DNA of 64,000 nucleotides, taken from Malaciobacter marinus. Its GTDB lineage: Bacteria; Campylobacterota; Campylobacteria; Campylobacterales; Arcobacteraceae. Below the pieces are notes generated by a model. That model was not told the DNA's origin and did not search any database. It saw nothing but the letters and a program-made list of their open reading frames with translations. Position 1 is the stretch's first letter. The number at the start of each line of letters is the position of its first letter. The stretch spans positions 868,001 through 932,000 of the forward strand of contig NZ_CP032101.1 of the NCBI RefSeq assembly GCF_003544855.1, written 5' to 3'. The position numbers and the translations under genes are program-made. Positions 1-8,325 of this stretch are shown one piece after another.

Positions 1-520
1 AAGCACCTAAAAACTTTCCATCATTAAATATTGGAGTTCTAGCTTTTATACTTAAATCAAATTTTCCAACACTAATTGAAGTAGTAATGTCTTGTTTTTT
101 TAACATCTTATTTAAATCTTTTCTAAATAATAAACTATCATTTGTTTTTTTTGTCCAAGATCTATATATTGAAGTTCCATTTTTATCAATGATTTGAATC
201 CAAACATTTTTGAATTTTGTGTATTTTCTCATTTGAGATGAGATTTTTTCATATTCAAAGTTTTTATAAGTTTTATTTTTCATATATGAATATAATCTAT
301 CATCTTTTGCAAGGGAAATAGCAATGGCCAATGTGGCATTTTGTTTATTCTCAATGAGATTTTTTATAAACTCTTTGGTATTTTTAGCACTCTCTTTGTA
401 TTTTGAATCAAGTAAATTTTTCTCTTTGTTATGGATGTATAAAGAAGTGAAAAGTACTACACTAAGTGCCAAAACTACAAAAAGTAGTAAAAATTTATAA
501 GCGTTTTGTCTATATAGCAT
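1..520 (-). CDS. membrane sensor protein, N-terminal part only
   Basis: This reverse-strand gene starts at the ATG at 520-518 and runs off the left edge of the window, leaving about 173 readable residues with no stop codon. The N-terminus is a short basic stretch followed by one hydrophobic helix (about residues 9-27). A charged, probably extracytoplasmic region follows, containing WIQIIDKNGTSIYRSW and ending near FDLSIKARTPIFNDGKFLGA. That pattern resembles the Cache/PAS-like ligand-binding domains in front of histidine kinases, diguanylate cyclases and chemoreceptors. The output domain lies outside the window, so the class cannot be decided. The gene is divergent from ispG. Confidence 0.7.
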   Translation of the reverse strand, partial: MLYRQNAYKFLLLFVVLALSVVLFTSLYIHNKEKNLLDSKYKESAKNTKEFIKNLIENKQNATLAIAISLAKDDRLYSYMKNKTYKNFEYEKISSQMRKYTKFKNVWIQIIDKNGTSIYRSWTKKTNDSLLFRKDLNKMLKKQDITTSISVGKFDLSIKARTPIFNDGKFLGA

Positions 521-675
521 TAATATGTCTTTTAATTAAAATATTAGTCATAATTATTATACATTTGTAAAACTTTCATATTATTAAAATGTTACAGTAT
601 AATTACACAATATTAAGAAAATCATCAATTGAAAATATTCATGAAAGATTAATAATAATTAGATAAAATTTTAAG

Positions 676-1734
676 ATGATAAAAAGATACCCAACAAAAA
701 AGATTTATGTAGGAAATGTTCCAATTGGTGGTGATGCACCAATTCCTGTACAATCTATGACTTATTCTAAAACATCAGATGTTCAAGCAACTGTTGAGCA
801 AATAAAAAGACTGCATTTTGCAGGTGCTGATATTGTAAGAGTAGCAGTACCAAATAAAGAAGCAGCTACTGCTTTAAAAAGTATAAAAGAGCAAGTGAGT
901 TTACCTATTGTTGCTGATATACATTTTCATTATAAGCTTGCATTAATTGCTGCTGAAGTTGTTGATTGTATTAGAATTAACCCTGGAAATATTGGGGATA
1001 AAAAAAGAGTAGAAGAGGTTGTAAAAGCTTGCAAAGAAAGAAATTTACCTATTAGAATTGGTGTAAACTGTGGTTCTTTGGAAAAAGAGTTTGAAAATAA
1101 ATATGGACAAACAGCACAAGGAATGATTGCAAGTGCTGATTACAATATCAAATATCTTGAAGATTTAGGTTTTACTGATATTAAAGTATCTTTAAAAGCA
1201 AGTGATGTTCAAAGAACAGTAGAAGCTTATAGAGGCTTAAGACCTATGAATAACTATCCTTTTCACTTAGGAGTTACAGAAGCTGGAACACAATTTCACT
1301 CAACAATCAAATCCTCAATTGCCTTAGGAAGTTTACTTCTTGATGGAATAGGAGATACTTTAAGAGTTTCAATGACAGGTGAACTTGAAAAAGAGATTGA
1401 AGTAGGGCGAGCTATATTAAAAGATGCAGGATTAGTAAAAGAGGGACTAAATATAATCTCTTGTCCAACTTGTGGAAGAATTGAAGCTGATTTAGTAAGT
1501 GCAGTAGCCCAAGTTGAAGAAAGAACTAAGCATATAAAAACCCCTTTAAATGTTTCAGTTATGGGATGTGTTGTAAATGCAATTGGTGAAGCAAAATCAG
1601 CAGATGTTGCAATAGCTTATGGAAAAGGAAGTGGATTAATCATCAAAAAAGGTGAAACAATAGCAAAACTTCCAACTGATAAACTACTTGATAGATTTTT
1701 ACAAGAAGTAGAAGAAGAAGCAAAGAAAAAATAA
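676..1734 (+). CDS. ispG: 4-hydroxy-3-methylbut-2-enyl diphosphate synthase IspG (GcpE)
   Basis: IspG is a cytoplasmic 4Fe-4S enzyme that reduces methylerythritol cyclodiphosphate to HMBPP, the penultimate step of the MEP isoprenoid pathway. The 352-residue protein has the usual bacterial two-domain length. The N-terminal TIM-barrel part begins with [16 protein letters not shown], and GVNCGSLE lies near residue 130. The C-terminal cluster ligands are visible as C263 and C266 (SCPTCGR) and C298 (MGCVVN), with the following glutamate E305 (GEA). The ATG at 676 is the first plausible start. The gene stands alone between a divergent sensor gene and dnaB, and a hairpin overlaps its stop codon. Identification is secure. 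Confidence 0.97.
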   Translation: MIKRYPTKKIYVGNVPIGGDAPIPVQSMTYSKTSDVQATVEQIKRLHFAGADIVRVAVPNKEAATALKSIKEQVSLPIVADIHFHYKLALIAAEVVDCIRINPGNIGDKKRVEEVVKACKERNLPIRIGVNCGSLEKEFENKYGQTAQGMIASADYNIKYLEDLGFTDIKVSLKASDVQRTVEAYRGLRPMNNYPFHLGVTEAGTQFHSTIKSSIALGSLLLDGIGDTLRVSMTGELEKEIEVGRAILKDAGLVKEGLNIISCPTCGRIEADLVSAVAQVEERTKHIKTPLNVSVMGCVVNAIGEAKSADVAIAYGKGSGLIIKKGETIAKLPTDKLLDRFLQEVEEEAKKK

Positions 1735-1753
1735 GTTTTATTTTTCTTTGCTT
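1718..1753 (+). terminator. hairpin terminator overlapping the ispG stop codon
   Basis: The last codons of ispG (AAGCAAAGAAAAAATAA) pair with a T-rich copy just downstream (TTATTTTTCTTTGCTT), with one unpaired base and a very short loop. The descending arm is itself U-rich, so it can act as the U tract. It lies about 17 bp before the -10 box proposed for dnaB. Confidence 0.5.
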
Positions 1754-1769
1754 GTTAGTTACTATTAGA

Positions 1770-1775
1770 TATAAT
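1770..1775 (+). promoter_or_regulatory. -10 box for dnaB
   Basis: A perfect TATAAT hexamer follows the ispG terminator, 28 bases before the dnaB ATG. No clear -35 box is visible, which is usual for sigma-70 promoters in this phylum. A ribosome binding site (GGAG, about 1795-1798) lies between it and the start codon. Confidence 0.5.
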
Positions 1776-1803
1776 AAAATCTTTATATAAATATGGAGAT
1801 TTT

Positions 1804-4269
1804 ATGGATAGTGTATATAGCATTAATATAGAAAGAGCAGTTTTAAGCTCAATACTTTTCAACCCTGATGAGATAGAAGAAATTCTATCAATGTTAAAAC
1901 CAAAAGATTTTTATCTACCTGCACATCAAAAAATATTTGAAGTTATGAGTAATCTTTATCGTGATGATATGCCAGTTGATGAAGATTTTATAAGAAAAAA
2001 AATCAGCACAAAAGATGTTGATGACTCAATACTAATAGAAATACTTTCAGCAAACCCTATAACAAATACAATAGCTTATGTAAAAGAGATAAAAGATGGA
2101 AGTGTTAAAAGAGAGCTAGCATCACTAGCAACTACTATAAAAAAAGTATCAATAGAAGAAGATATCCCAGCAAACGAAGCTTTAGATACAATTCAAGGTG
2201 CATTATACAAAATCTCAACAGATAGTGCTACATCTGAATTAAAAGATATGCAAGAGATCACAGGTGATACTTTAAGCTATATCAAAAAAATGAAAGAACT
2301 AGGAAACCAACACCTAATAGGTGAAACAACAGGTTTTCATGATTTAGATAAAAGAACAACAGGATTTAATGAAGGTGACCTAGTAATTATAGCAGCAAGG
2401 CCAGCCATGGGGAAATGCTTAGGGCGAGGTACAAAAGTTGTAATGTATGATGGTACTTTAAAAAATGTTGAAGATATAAAAGTTGGTGACCAACTTATGG
2501 GTGATGATTCAACACCAAGAAATGTTTTATCCACTACAAAAGGTGTAGAACAAATGTATTGGGTAAGACAAAATAAAGCAATAGATTATAGAGTAAATGA
2601 ATCTCATATTTTATCTTTAAAAAGAAGTAGAACTGAAGGTCCTCATAAAAATGGAGATATCTTAAATATAAATATTAAAGAGTATTTAGAAAAATCAGAA
2701 AAGTTTAAAAGTAACTATAAAGGCTATAAAGTTGCAGTTGAGTTTGAAAATAAAGAAACTTTAATTGAACCATATTTTTTAGGACTTTGGTTAGGTGATG
2801 GTGCGTCAAAAAAAGTATCAATTTATACAAAAGATAAAGAAGTAATTGAATATTTAAATAATTATTCTCTTAAACTAGGTCTTAGTTTAAGAGAATATAT
2901 TCATGAAGAAAAATGCCCAGAATATTCAATAACTAATCAAAAACAAGTTGATGGCAAAACAGCTTTTTCTTTACAGAAATACTTAAGAGATGAAAATTTA
3001 TTAGGTAATAAACATATTCCTCATAACTATTTAGTAAATTCACAAAAAAAGAGATTAGAGTTACTTGCAGGATTGATTGATAGTGATGGATATTTTGATA
3101 GTTCTTGTAATGGTTTTGAAATTACACAAAAAAATGAATTACTTGCAAAACAGATAAAATATTTATGTGATACTTTAGGATTTAGAACTTCATTAATAAA
3201 AAAAGAGGCTTCAATTAAAAAAATAGATTTTGTTTCTGATGTTTATAGAGTTAGGATTTTTGGCAATATTGATATTATTCCCACTAAAATTGAGAGAAAA
3301 AAAGCAAAACAGTGGAATTGTAATAGAACATGGAATCAAACAGGAATCAAAATTGAAAAAGATATAGTAGATGAATATTATGGTTTTGAAATAGATGGGA
3401 ATAGACTATTTTTATTAGAAGATATGACCGTAACTCATAATACTGCACTTGTGCTAAATATGGCTTTGTCAAATGTAGAAGCAGGAAAAGGTGTGGTGCT
3501 TTTTTCACTGGAAATGCCAGCAGAACAGCTTATGCTAAGAATGCTTGCTGCAAAAACTTCAATTCCTTTACAAAATTTAAGAAAAGGTGATATGGATGAT
3601 GATCAATGGAGTAATCTTTCAAGAGCTTTTGAAGATTTAAATCAAAAAAAACTTTTTGTTGATGATGGTGGAAGTGTTAATATCAACCAATTAAGAGCAA
3701 GAGTTAGAAAATTAGCTCAAAATGAAGACAATAATATATCAATGGTAGTTATTGACTACTTACAACTTATGCAAGGTACAGGAAATAAAGATAGGCATCA
3801 AGAGGTATCTGATATTTCAAGGGGACTTAAGATGTTAGCAAGGGAGATGAAAATCCCAATTATTGCACTTTCTCAGTTAAACAGAGGACTTGAAAATAGA
3901 CCTGATAAAAGACCAATGCTTAGTGACTTAAGAGAATCAGGAGCCATCGAGCAAGATGCGGATATCATAATGTTTGTATATAGAGATGATGTTTATAAAG
4001 AAAGAGATGAGGCAAGAAAAGAGAAAGAAGCAAAAGATAAAGGTGAAGAGTATAAATCTACTTTTGTTAACAAAGCAGTTGAAGAAGCAGAGATTATTAT
4101 AGGAAAACAAAGAAATGGGCCAATAGGAACAGTAAAATTAGAGTTCCAAAAACAGTATACAAGATTTGTTAATAAACAAAATAATTCAGAAGCACCAATT
4201 GAAGTTGTATTTGAAAGTGTGGCAGATACAAATAAAGAGACAAATATAGACGTACCTCAAATACTTTAA
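1804..4269 (+). CDS. dnaB: replicative DNA helicase DnaB, intein-containing precursor
   Basis: DnaB is the hexameric 5'-3' helicase that unwinds DNA ahead of the replisome. The N-terminal DnaB domain occupies roughly residues 1-110. The RecA-like helicase domain starts near residue 165 and contains the P-loop ARPAMGK, Walker B MVVIDYLQL and the motif SGAIEQDADI. The reading frame is 821 codons. Residues 205-546 are an intein placed inside the Walker A motif between GK and T. Removing its 342 residues gives a 479-residue helicase, the normal size for this phylum, with the P-loop restored as GKT. Splicing must therefore work for the cell to replicate. The second known DnaB intein site (SG|AIEQD) is empty. 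Confidence 0.97.
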   Translation: MDSVYSINIERAVLSSILFNPDEIEEILSMLKPKDFYLPAHQKIFEVMSNLYRDDMPVDEDFIRKKISTKDVDDSILIEILSANPITNTIAYVKEIKDGSVKRELASLATTIKKVSIEEDIPANEALDTIQGALYKISTDSATSELKDMQEITGDTLSYIKKMKELGNQHLIGETTGFHDLDKRTTGFNEGDLVIIAARPAMGKCLGRGTKVVMYDGTLKNVEDIKVGDQLMGDDSTPRNVLSTTKGVEQMYWVRQNKAIDYRVNESHILSLKRSRTEGPHKNGDILNINIKEYLEKSEKFKSNYKGYKVAVEFENKETLIEPYFLGLWLGDGASKKVSIYTKDKEVIEYLNNYSLKLGLSLREYIHEEKCPEYSITNQKQVDGKTAFSLQKYLRDENLLGNKHIPHNYLVNSQKKRLELLAGLIDSDGYFDSSCNGFEITQKNELLAKQIKYLCDTLGFRTSLIKKEASIKKIDFVSDVYRVRIFGNIDIIPTKIERKKAKQWNCNRTWNQTGIKIEKDIVDEYYGFEIDGNRLFLLEDMTVTHNTALVLNMALSNVEAGKGVVLFSLEMPAEQLMLRMLAAKTSIPLQNLRKGDMDDDQWSNLSRAFEDLNQKKLFVDDGGSVNINQLRARVRKLAQNEDNNISMVVIDYLQLMQGTGNKDRHQEVSDISRGLKMLAREMKIPIIALSQLNRGLENRPDKRPMLSDLRESGAIEQDADIIMFVYRDDVYKERDEARKEKEAKDKGEEYKSTFVNKAVEEAEIIIGKQRNGPIGTVKLEFQKQYTRFVNKQNNSEAPIEVVFESVADTNKETNIDVPQIL
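2416..3441 (+). mobile_element. intein with LAGLIDADG homing endonuclease in the DnaB P-loop
   Basis: This in-frame element covers dnaB codons 205-546. It begins with the splice-site cysteine (CLGRGTKVVMYDGT, block A) and ends with VTHN, the conserved His-Asn, followed by Thr547 as the +1 extein nucleophile. A block-B-like NESHILSL lies at 265-272. Two endonuclease dodecapeptides are present: LGLWLGDG (326-333) and LLAGLIDSDG (420-429), both with their acidic residues. Block F reads YYGFEIDGNRLFLLEDMTVTHN across residues 525-546. All splicing blocks look intact, so splicing is likely. Endonuclease activity is plausible but unproven. The insertion point matches the known P-loop intein site of DnaB proteins. 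Confidence 0.95.
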
Positions 4270-4280
4270 AAGTTTTTAGG

Positions 4281-4286
4281 TATAAT
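4281..4286 (+). promoter_or_regulatory. -10 box for galU
   Basis: A TATAAT hexamer lies 33 bases before the galU ATG, with an AGGA ribosome binding site near 4309-4312. No -35 match is clear. Confidence 0.4.
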
Positions 4287-4319
4287 TTTTTAATTAAAGA
4301 TGATTTTATAGGATTTTAG

Positions 4320-5135
4320 ATGATAAGAAAATGTTTATTTCCAGCAGCAGGCTATGGAACAAGATTTTTACCAGCAACAAAAGCAACACCAAAAGAGATG
4401 TTACCAGTACTTACAAAACCACTTATTCAATATGGGGTAGAAGAGGCTATTGACGCAGGTTGTAATACAATGGCAATAGTAACAGGAAGAGGAAAAAGAG
4501 CTATTGAAGACCACTTTGATATCTCATATGAATTAGAACATCAAATAAAAGGGTCAAGTAAAGAACACTATTTAACAGAAATTAGAGATGTGATAGAAAA
4601 CTGTACTTTTTCATATACTAGACAAACAAAGATGAAAGGTTTAGGACACGCAATCTTAACAGGACAAACCCTAATTGGAGATGAACCTTTTGCAGTGATT
4701 TTAGCAGATGATTTATGTGATAGTAAAACAGACGGTGTTTTAAAACAGATGGTAAATTTATATGAAAAATATCAGTGTTGTATAGTTGCTATTGAAGAAG
4801 TACCAAAAGAGCATACAAATAAATATGGAGTAATTTCAGGAAGAGAGATTGAATCAGGTATTTACATGATTGATAATATGGTGGAAAAACCAGAGCCAGA
4901 AAATGCGCCATCAAACCTTGCAATTATTGGAAGATATATCCTAACACCAGATATTTTTGAAATAATAGAAAACACAAAACCTGGAAAAGGTGGTGAGATA
5001 CAAATAACAGATGCCTTGCTAACTCAAGCAAAAAAAGGAATGGTCTTGGGATTTAAGTTTGATGGAGTTAGATTTGATTGTGGAAGTATAGATGGCTTTG
5101 TAGAAGCAACAAACCACTTTTATAAAAAAATTTAG
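4320..5135 (+). CDS. galU: UTP-glucose-1-phosphate uridylyltransferase GalU
   Basis: GalU makes UDP-glucose from UTP and glucose-1-phosphate, feeding LPS and capsule synthesis. The 271-residue protein has the nucleotidyltransferase signature FPAAGYGTRFLPATKATPKEMLPV at its N-terminus and the later motifs LADDLCD, VEKP and GGEIQITDAL. The length fits the bacterial GalU family. Its product is the substrate of the UDP-glucose dehydrogenase encoded at 17783. pgi follows on the same strand, an arrangement also known from Campylobacter. The last base of the stop codon is the first base of a single REP hairpin. Confidence 0.95.
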   Translation: MIRKCLFPAAGYGTRFLPATKATPKEMLPVLTKPLIQYGVEEAIDAGCNTMAIVTGRGKRAIEDHFDISYELEHQIKGSSKEHYLTEIRDVIENCTFSYTRQTKMKGLGHAILTGQTLIGDEPFAVILADDLCDSKTDGVLKQMVNLYEKYQCCIVAIEEVPKEHTNKYGVISGREIESGIYMIDNMVEKPEPENAPSNLAIIGRYILTPDIFEIIENTKPGKGGEIQITDALLTQAKKGMVLGFKFDGVRFDCGSIDGFVEATNHFYKKI

Positions 5136-5156
5136 GAAACTCGAATTTATTCGAGT
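5135..5156 (+). repeat. solitary REP-like hairpin after galU
   Basis: This single unit consists of the GGAA tag followed by the perfect stem CTCGAA/TTCGAG around a TTTA loop. It belongs to the same family as the large arrays elsewhere in the window and has the arm type seen at 43-56 kb. An A-rich rather than T-rich stretch follows, so it is a weak terminator candidate at best for galU. Confidence 0.8.
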
Positions 5157-5203
5157 AAAAAATAGCAGTTTTAAATTCATTAAATACAAATAAAAGGAAA
5201 TAG

Positions 5204-6412
5204 ATGCAATATAGTAAAAGTTTTTATCAAATAAAATCAAGTCAAACAATATTTGATTATGTAAAAGATGAAATAACAAAGATTGGTTATTATTCACTTC
5301 CTTTTCAAGATACTTCAAAAATAAAAGAGTATGCAAAACAAGTATCAAAAAAACATATTGCTATTGTTGGTATTGGTGGAAGTACTTTAGGTACATTTGC
5401 TATATATCAGTTTTTAAAAAGAACAAAAGAGTTTGATAAAAAACTTCATTTTTTTGAAACAACTGATCCTACTGATATTAAACAAAGAGTTAAAAAACTT
5501 GATTTAGAAGATACTTTATTTTTAATAATTAGTAAATCAGGAACAACTATAGAAACAATATCTATTTTTAAGTATTTAGCTTCTTTAGTGACAATAGATG
5601 CTAAAAATTGTGCAATCATAAGTGAAGAAGATAGTAAACTAACAAGCTTTGCAAAAAAACAAAATATGACAACTTTTGATATTCCTAAAAATGTAGGTGG
5701 AAGATTTTCTGTATTTTCAACAGTAGGACTTGTACCCTTAGCAATTTTGGGTGTAAATATAGATAATTTATTAAAAGGTGCTAAAGAAGTTCATAATAGT
5801 TTTTTTAATCAAAAAGGGTATTATGAAACAATCATGGAAAAAGCAAGATTTATGGTTGAAAATAAAAATAGATTCAATATAAATGTAGTTTTTTCATACT
5901 CTGCTAGTTTGGAAGGATTTAATAAGTGGTATATTCAACTTTGGGGTGAAAGCTTAGGAAAAATAAATATAAATGGCACAAAACAAGCTTTAACTCCAAT
6001 AGGCCTAATAGGACCTGTAGATCAACACTCATTTTTACAATTAATAGCAGAAGGAAAAAGAGATAAAACAGTTACTTTTATAAAAGTAGCAGACTTTCAA
6101 GATGAGACAAAAATACCCTCAAATACACTTAATGGATTTGAAGAATTAGAGTATGTTGATAATCTAACTTTTGCAAAATTAATAGATGAACAAGCAAATG
6201 CTACAATAGAGTCTTTAAAGAAATTAGGTGATATTCCACATGATGTAATAACAATAAATAGAGTGGATGAATACAACATAGCAAAACTAATGTATAGTTA
6301 TCAGCTTCTAACCTCAGTTGTTGGAAAGTTTGTACAAATAAACACTTATAATCAACCAGGAGTAGAATCTGGAAAACAAATCTTAAAAGAAAAACTAAAA
6401 AACAAGGGCTAA
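5204..6412 (+). CDS. pgi: glucose-6-phosphate isomerase Pgi
   Basis: Pgi interconverts glucose-6-phosphate and fructose-6-phosphate, supplying hexose phosphates to cell-wall and polysaccharide synthesis. At 402 residues this is the short form found in Campylobacterota, against about 550 in enterobacteria. Family segments visible are GIGGSTLG (sugar-phosphate binding), ISKSGTTIET, NVGGRFSVFSTVGLVPLAI and GPVDQHSFLQL. The ATG at 5204 has an AAAAGGA ribosome binding site. The next gene starts two bases after the stop codon, so the two are probably co-transcribed. Confidence 0.95.
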   Translation: MQYSKSFYQIKSSQTIFDYVKDEITKIGYYSLPFQDTSKIKEYAKQVSKKHIAIVGIGGSTLGTFAIYQFLKRTKEFDKKLHFFETTDPTDIKQRVKKLDLEDTLFLIISKSGTTIETISIFKYLASLVTIDAKNCAIISEEDSKLTSFAKKQNMTTFDIPKNVGGRFSVFSTVGLVPLAILGVNIDNLLKGAKEVHNSFFNQKGYYETIMEKARFMVENKNRFNINVVFSYSASLEGFNKWYIQLWGESLGKININGTKQALTPIGLIGPVDQHSFLQLIAEGKRDKTVTFIKVADFQDETKIPSNTLNGFEELEYVDNLTFAKLIDEQANATIESLKKLGDIPHDVITINRVDEYNIAKLMYSYQLLTSVVGKFVQINTYNQPGVESGKQILKEKLKNKG

Positions 6413-6414
6413 CT

Positions 6415-7155
6415 ATGATATATGAAAAACATTGGCAAAAATATGATGAGTTTATACCATATGAATTACAAATGAGTTTTGATATAAGACTTTGTAATGT
6501 AATAAATATTTTAAATTACTTTTTTCAAAATGTACTTGTAAGAAAGCCAAGTTTTTCAAAAGTCAATTTCTATTTAGCAGGTTCATGTATAAAAAAAGAT
6601 CTTTTTAGGGATTTGGATATGATTTTTCCATCAAAACAGATGATGGAAGAGCTAAACCAATGCTTGGATCAAAGCTTTTTTGAGTATGAAAATAACTCTT
6701 TAACTTATAAATTCCATGATGATATCTTTCAGTTTGTGTTTAGACCAAAGTTTGAAAATAAAACACTTGAGTTTACAATTGATGGCTTTGATTTTGATTC
6801 TACAAAAGTAGGATTTGAATGTGTTTTAGATGTGAATACAAAAGAAGTTACAGTTATAAAAAGTGATGTAAGAAAAGAGTTTATCTCATATATAAATACA
6901 AAAGTTAATAATCTTTCAAAAATAAGCGTAAATCCTTTTGTATCTTTGCAAAGAGCAATACATTTTTTAAAACGAGGAGATGAGGTTCCTTATAGTGTAT
7001 TTTTAGATATTTGTTCAAGTATTGCTGATATAAAAATCAAAGAGAATGAAGATATAAACAAGCACTTTGAAAGACTTCAAGGTAACCCCAAAAAACTAGA
7101 AAATATAAAAGATGCAATAAGTGAATATATAGAAGAAAAAAAAGATGAAATTTAA
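6415..7155 (+). CDS. nucleotidyltransferase-fold protein of unknown role
   Basis: No specific family is recognised for this 246-residue cytoplasmic protein. Residues 54-70 read LAGSCIKKDLFRDLDMI. The GS followed by D-L-D ten residues later (G56, S57, D66, D68) fits the metal-binding pattern of the polymerase-beta nucleotidyltransferase superfamily. A possible third carboxylate lies in FTIDGFDFD. The rest is mainly alpha-helical and charged, without membrane segments. It follows pgi directly and may share its transcript. The fold assignment is inferred from the motif alone, and the substrate is unknown. Confidence 0.6.
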   Translation: MIYEKHWQKYDEFIPYELQMSFDIRLCNVINILNYFFQNVLVRKPSFSKVNFYLAGSCIKKDLFRDLDMIFPSKQMMEELNQCLDQSFFEYENNSLTYKFHDDIFQFVFRPKFENKTLEFTIDGFDFDSTKVGFECVLDVNTKEVTVIKSDVRKEFISYINTKVNNLSKISVNPFVSLQRAIHFLKRGDEVPYSVFLDICSSIADIKIKENEDINKHFERLQGNPKKLENIKDAISEYIEEKKDEI

Positions 7156-7194
7156 TAAAAATAATAAATAATTTTATTTTTATTAAAAACCTAA

Positions 7195-7200
7195 TATAAT
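7195..7200 (+). promoter_or_regulatory. -10 box for the pseudopilin gene
   Basis: A TATAAT hexamer lies 24 bases before the start codon, with an AAAGG ribosome binding site at about 7215-7219 in between. Confidence 0.45.
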
Positions 7201-7224
7201 TAAAAAAATTATAAAAGGTTTATC

Positions 7225-7620
7225 ATGAAAAGTGCTTTTTCTTTACTAGAATTGATTTTTGTCTTGGTGCTATTAGCTTTAATAGGAAGTTATGCAATTC
7301 CTAAATATATGAATACAAAAAATGCAGCAGTTATTACAACAGTAAAAAGAGATATCTCTACAATAACTAGTTCCTTACAATCATATTTTTTATTACATGG
7401 AAAAATAGATGATTTAAATGAAGTTATAACTCTTGGAAGCGATGATTGGAGAATAGAAGAAAATACTATTACTTATAAAACAGCAAAAGGTGACTGCGTT
7501 TTTATTAAAGTAAATAATGAAGAAGAACAAATAGAATTGAATATTAATGAAACACTTGATAATATTTGTAAAAAATTAAATGAAGCAGGAGTTGTAAATA
7601 CTACAACCGCACTTTATTAA
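7225..7620 (+). CDS. type IV pilin-like (pseudopilin) protein
   Basis: The 131-residue protein begins MKSA followed by FSLLELIFVLVLLALIGSYAIP, a class III prepilin signal. Cleavage would fall between A4 and F5, and the conserved glutamate at mature position +5 is E9. An alanine rather than glycine precedes the cleavage site, which peptidases of this type tolerate. The hydrophobic helix is followed by a small hydrophilic domain with two cysteines (GDCVF and NICKK) that could form a disulfide. Such proteins are minor pilins or pseudopilins of type II secretion or DNA-uptake systems. No assembly genes are nearby, so the system it serves is unknown. Confidence 0.8.
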   Translation: MKSAFSLLELIFVLVLLALIGSYAIPKYMNTKNAAVITTVKRDISTITSSLQSYFLLHGKIDDLNEVITLGSDDWRIEENTITYKTAKGDCVFIKVNNEEEQIELNINETLDNICKKLNEAGVVNTTTALY

Positions 7621-7634
7621 GATTAGGAAGAAAT

Positions 7635-8156
7635 ATGCAAAAAGCCTTTTTTATAGATAGAGATGGCGTGATAAATACAGATAAAAACTATGTTTATAAA
7701 ATAGAAGACTTTGAGTTTATAGACGGAGTCATGGATGCTTTGTTGTATTTGCAAGAAAAAGAATTCAAACTATTTATAATAACAAATCAATCAGGAATAG
7801 GAAGAGCTTATTATCAAAAAGAGGATTTTGAAAAACTAACATCTTGGATGCTAAAAGAGTTTGAAAAAAACAGTATTAAAATCCATGAAGTAAAATATTG
7901 TCCCCATTCTCCTGAAGCAAACTGTAATTGTAGAAAACCAAAAACTGGTATGATAGATGAAATTTGTAAAGCATATGATATAGATTTAAAAAACTCATGG
8001 TTAATAGGAGATAAAGACTCAGACATAAAATGCGCCCAAAATGCAAAAATCAAAAATACAATACAAGTAAAATCAGGGCAAAAGTTTGATGAAACAAAAT
8101 CACAAGCAACATATGTACTTGATAGTATAAAAGATATAAAAAAAATAAAATTGTAA
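7635..8156 (+). CDS. gmhB: D-glycero-beta-D-manno-heptose 1,7-bisphosphate 7-phosphatase GmhB
   Basis: GmhB removes the 7-phosphate from heptose bisphosphate on the way to ADP-heptose for the LPS core. The HAD motif DRDGVIN starts at D8 (D8 and D10 catalytic), with TNQSG as motif II. The GmhB zinc loop is C89, H91, C97 and C99, followed by RKPKTGM, and the final HAD acidic motif is GDKDSD. The 173-residue length is typical. In relatives gmhB is followed by hldD; here a 2-kb segment with a RAYT gene, a ligase gene and REP arrays separates them. The first array unit after the stop is a hairpin with a T run and probably ends the transcript. Confidence 0.95.
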   Translation: MQKAFFIDRDGVINTDKNYVYKIEDFEFIDGVMDALLYLQEKEFKLFIITNQSGIGRAYYQKEDFEKLTSWMLKEFEKNSIKIHEVKYCPHSPEANCNCRKPKTGMIDEICKAYDIDLKNSWLIGDKDSDIKCAQNAKIKNTIQVKSGQKFDETKSQATYVLDSIKDIKKIKL

Positions 8157-8170
8157 TACTATCAGGTTTC

Positions 8171-8314
8171 GGAACCCCGAATTCATTCGGGGCTTTTTTG
8201 CACGGATAAATCTGCGCCTCCAATTTCACTTGCATTTTCGGGTCTTTTTTTGCACGAATAAATTCGAGCCTCCGACACATTGCCTCCCTTTGGAAACTCG
8301 AATTCATTCGAGTC
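8171..8314 (+). repeat. REP-like array 1 (gmhB - RAYT intergenic)
   Basis: Forward units (GGAA tag first) begin at 8171 and 8292. Reverse units (ending in CC of the tag complement) lie at 8200-8221 and 8252-8273. The 8171 unit has a perfect CCCCGAA/TTCGGGG stem followed by a T run, a good terminator for gmhB. Between the reverse units lies the spacer AATTTCACTTGCATTTTC, followed by a remnant (CGGGTC) where arrays 2 and 3 carry a complete forward unit. A frame across this array reads as a short protein but is only translated repeat. Confidence 0.9.
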
Positions 8315-8325
8315 CTTTTAAACCA

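Noticed and set aside
1804-4269. Frameshift or group I/II intron in dnaB
   Set aside because: The frame stays open through the insert, and the insert has intein splicing residues and LAGLIDADG motifs at the protein level, so it is an intein.
8050-8307. 85-codon reverse-strand frame beside gmhB
   Set aside because: It overlaps the 3' end of gmhB and otherwise translates REP array 1. It has no ribosome binding site and contains the repeat peptides EARIYPC and NEFGV.
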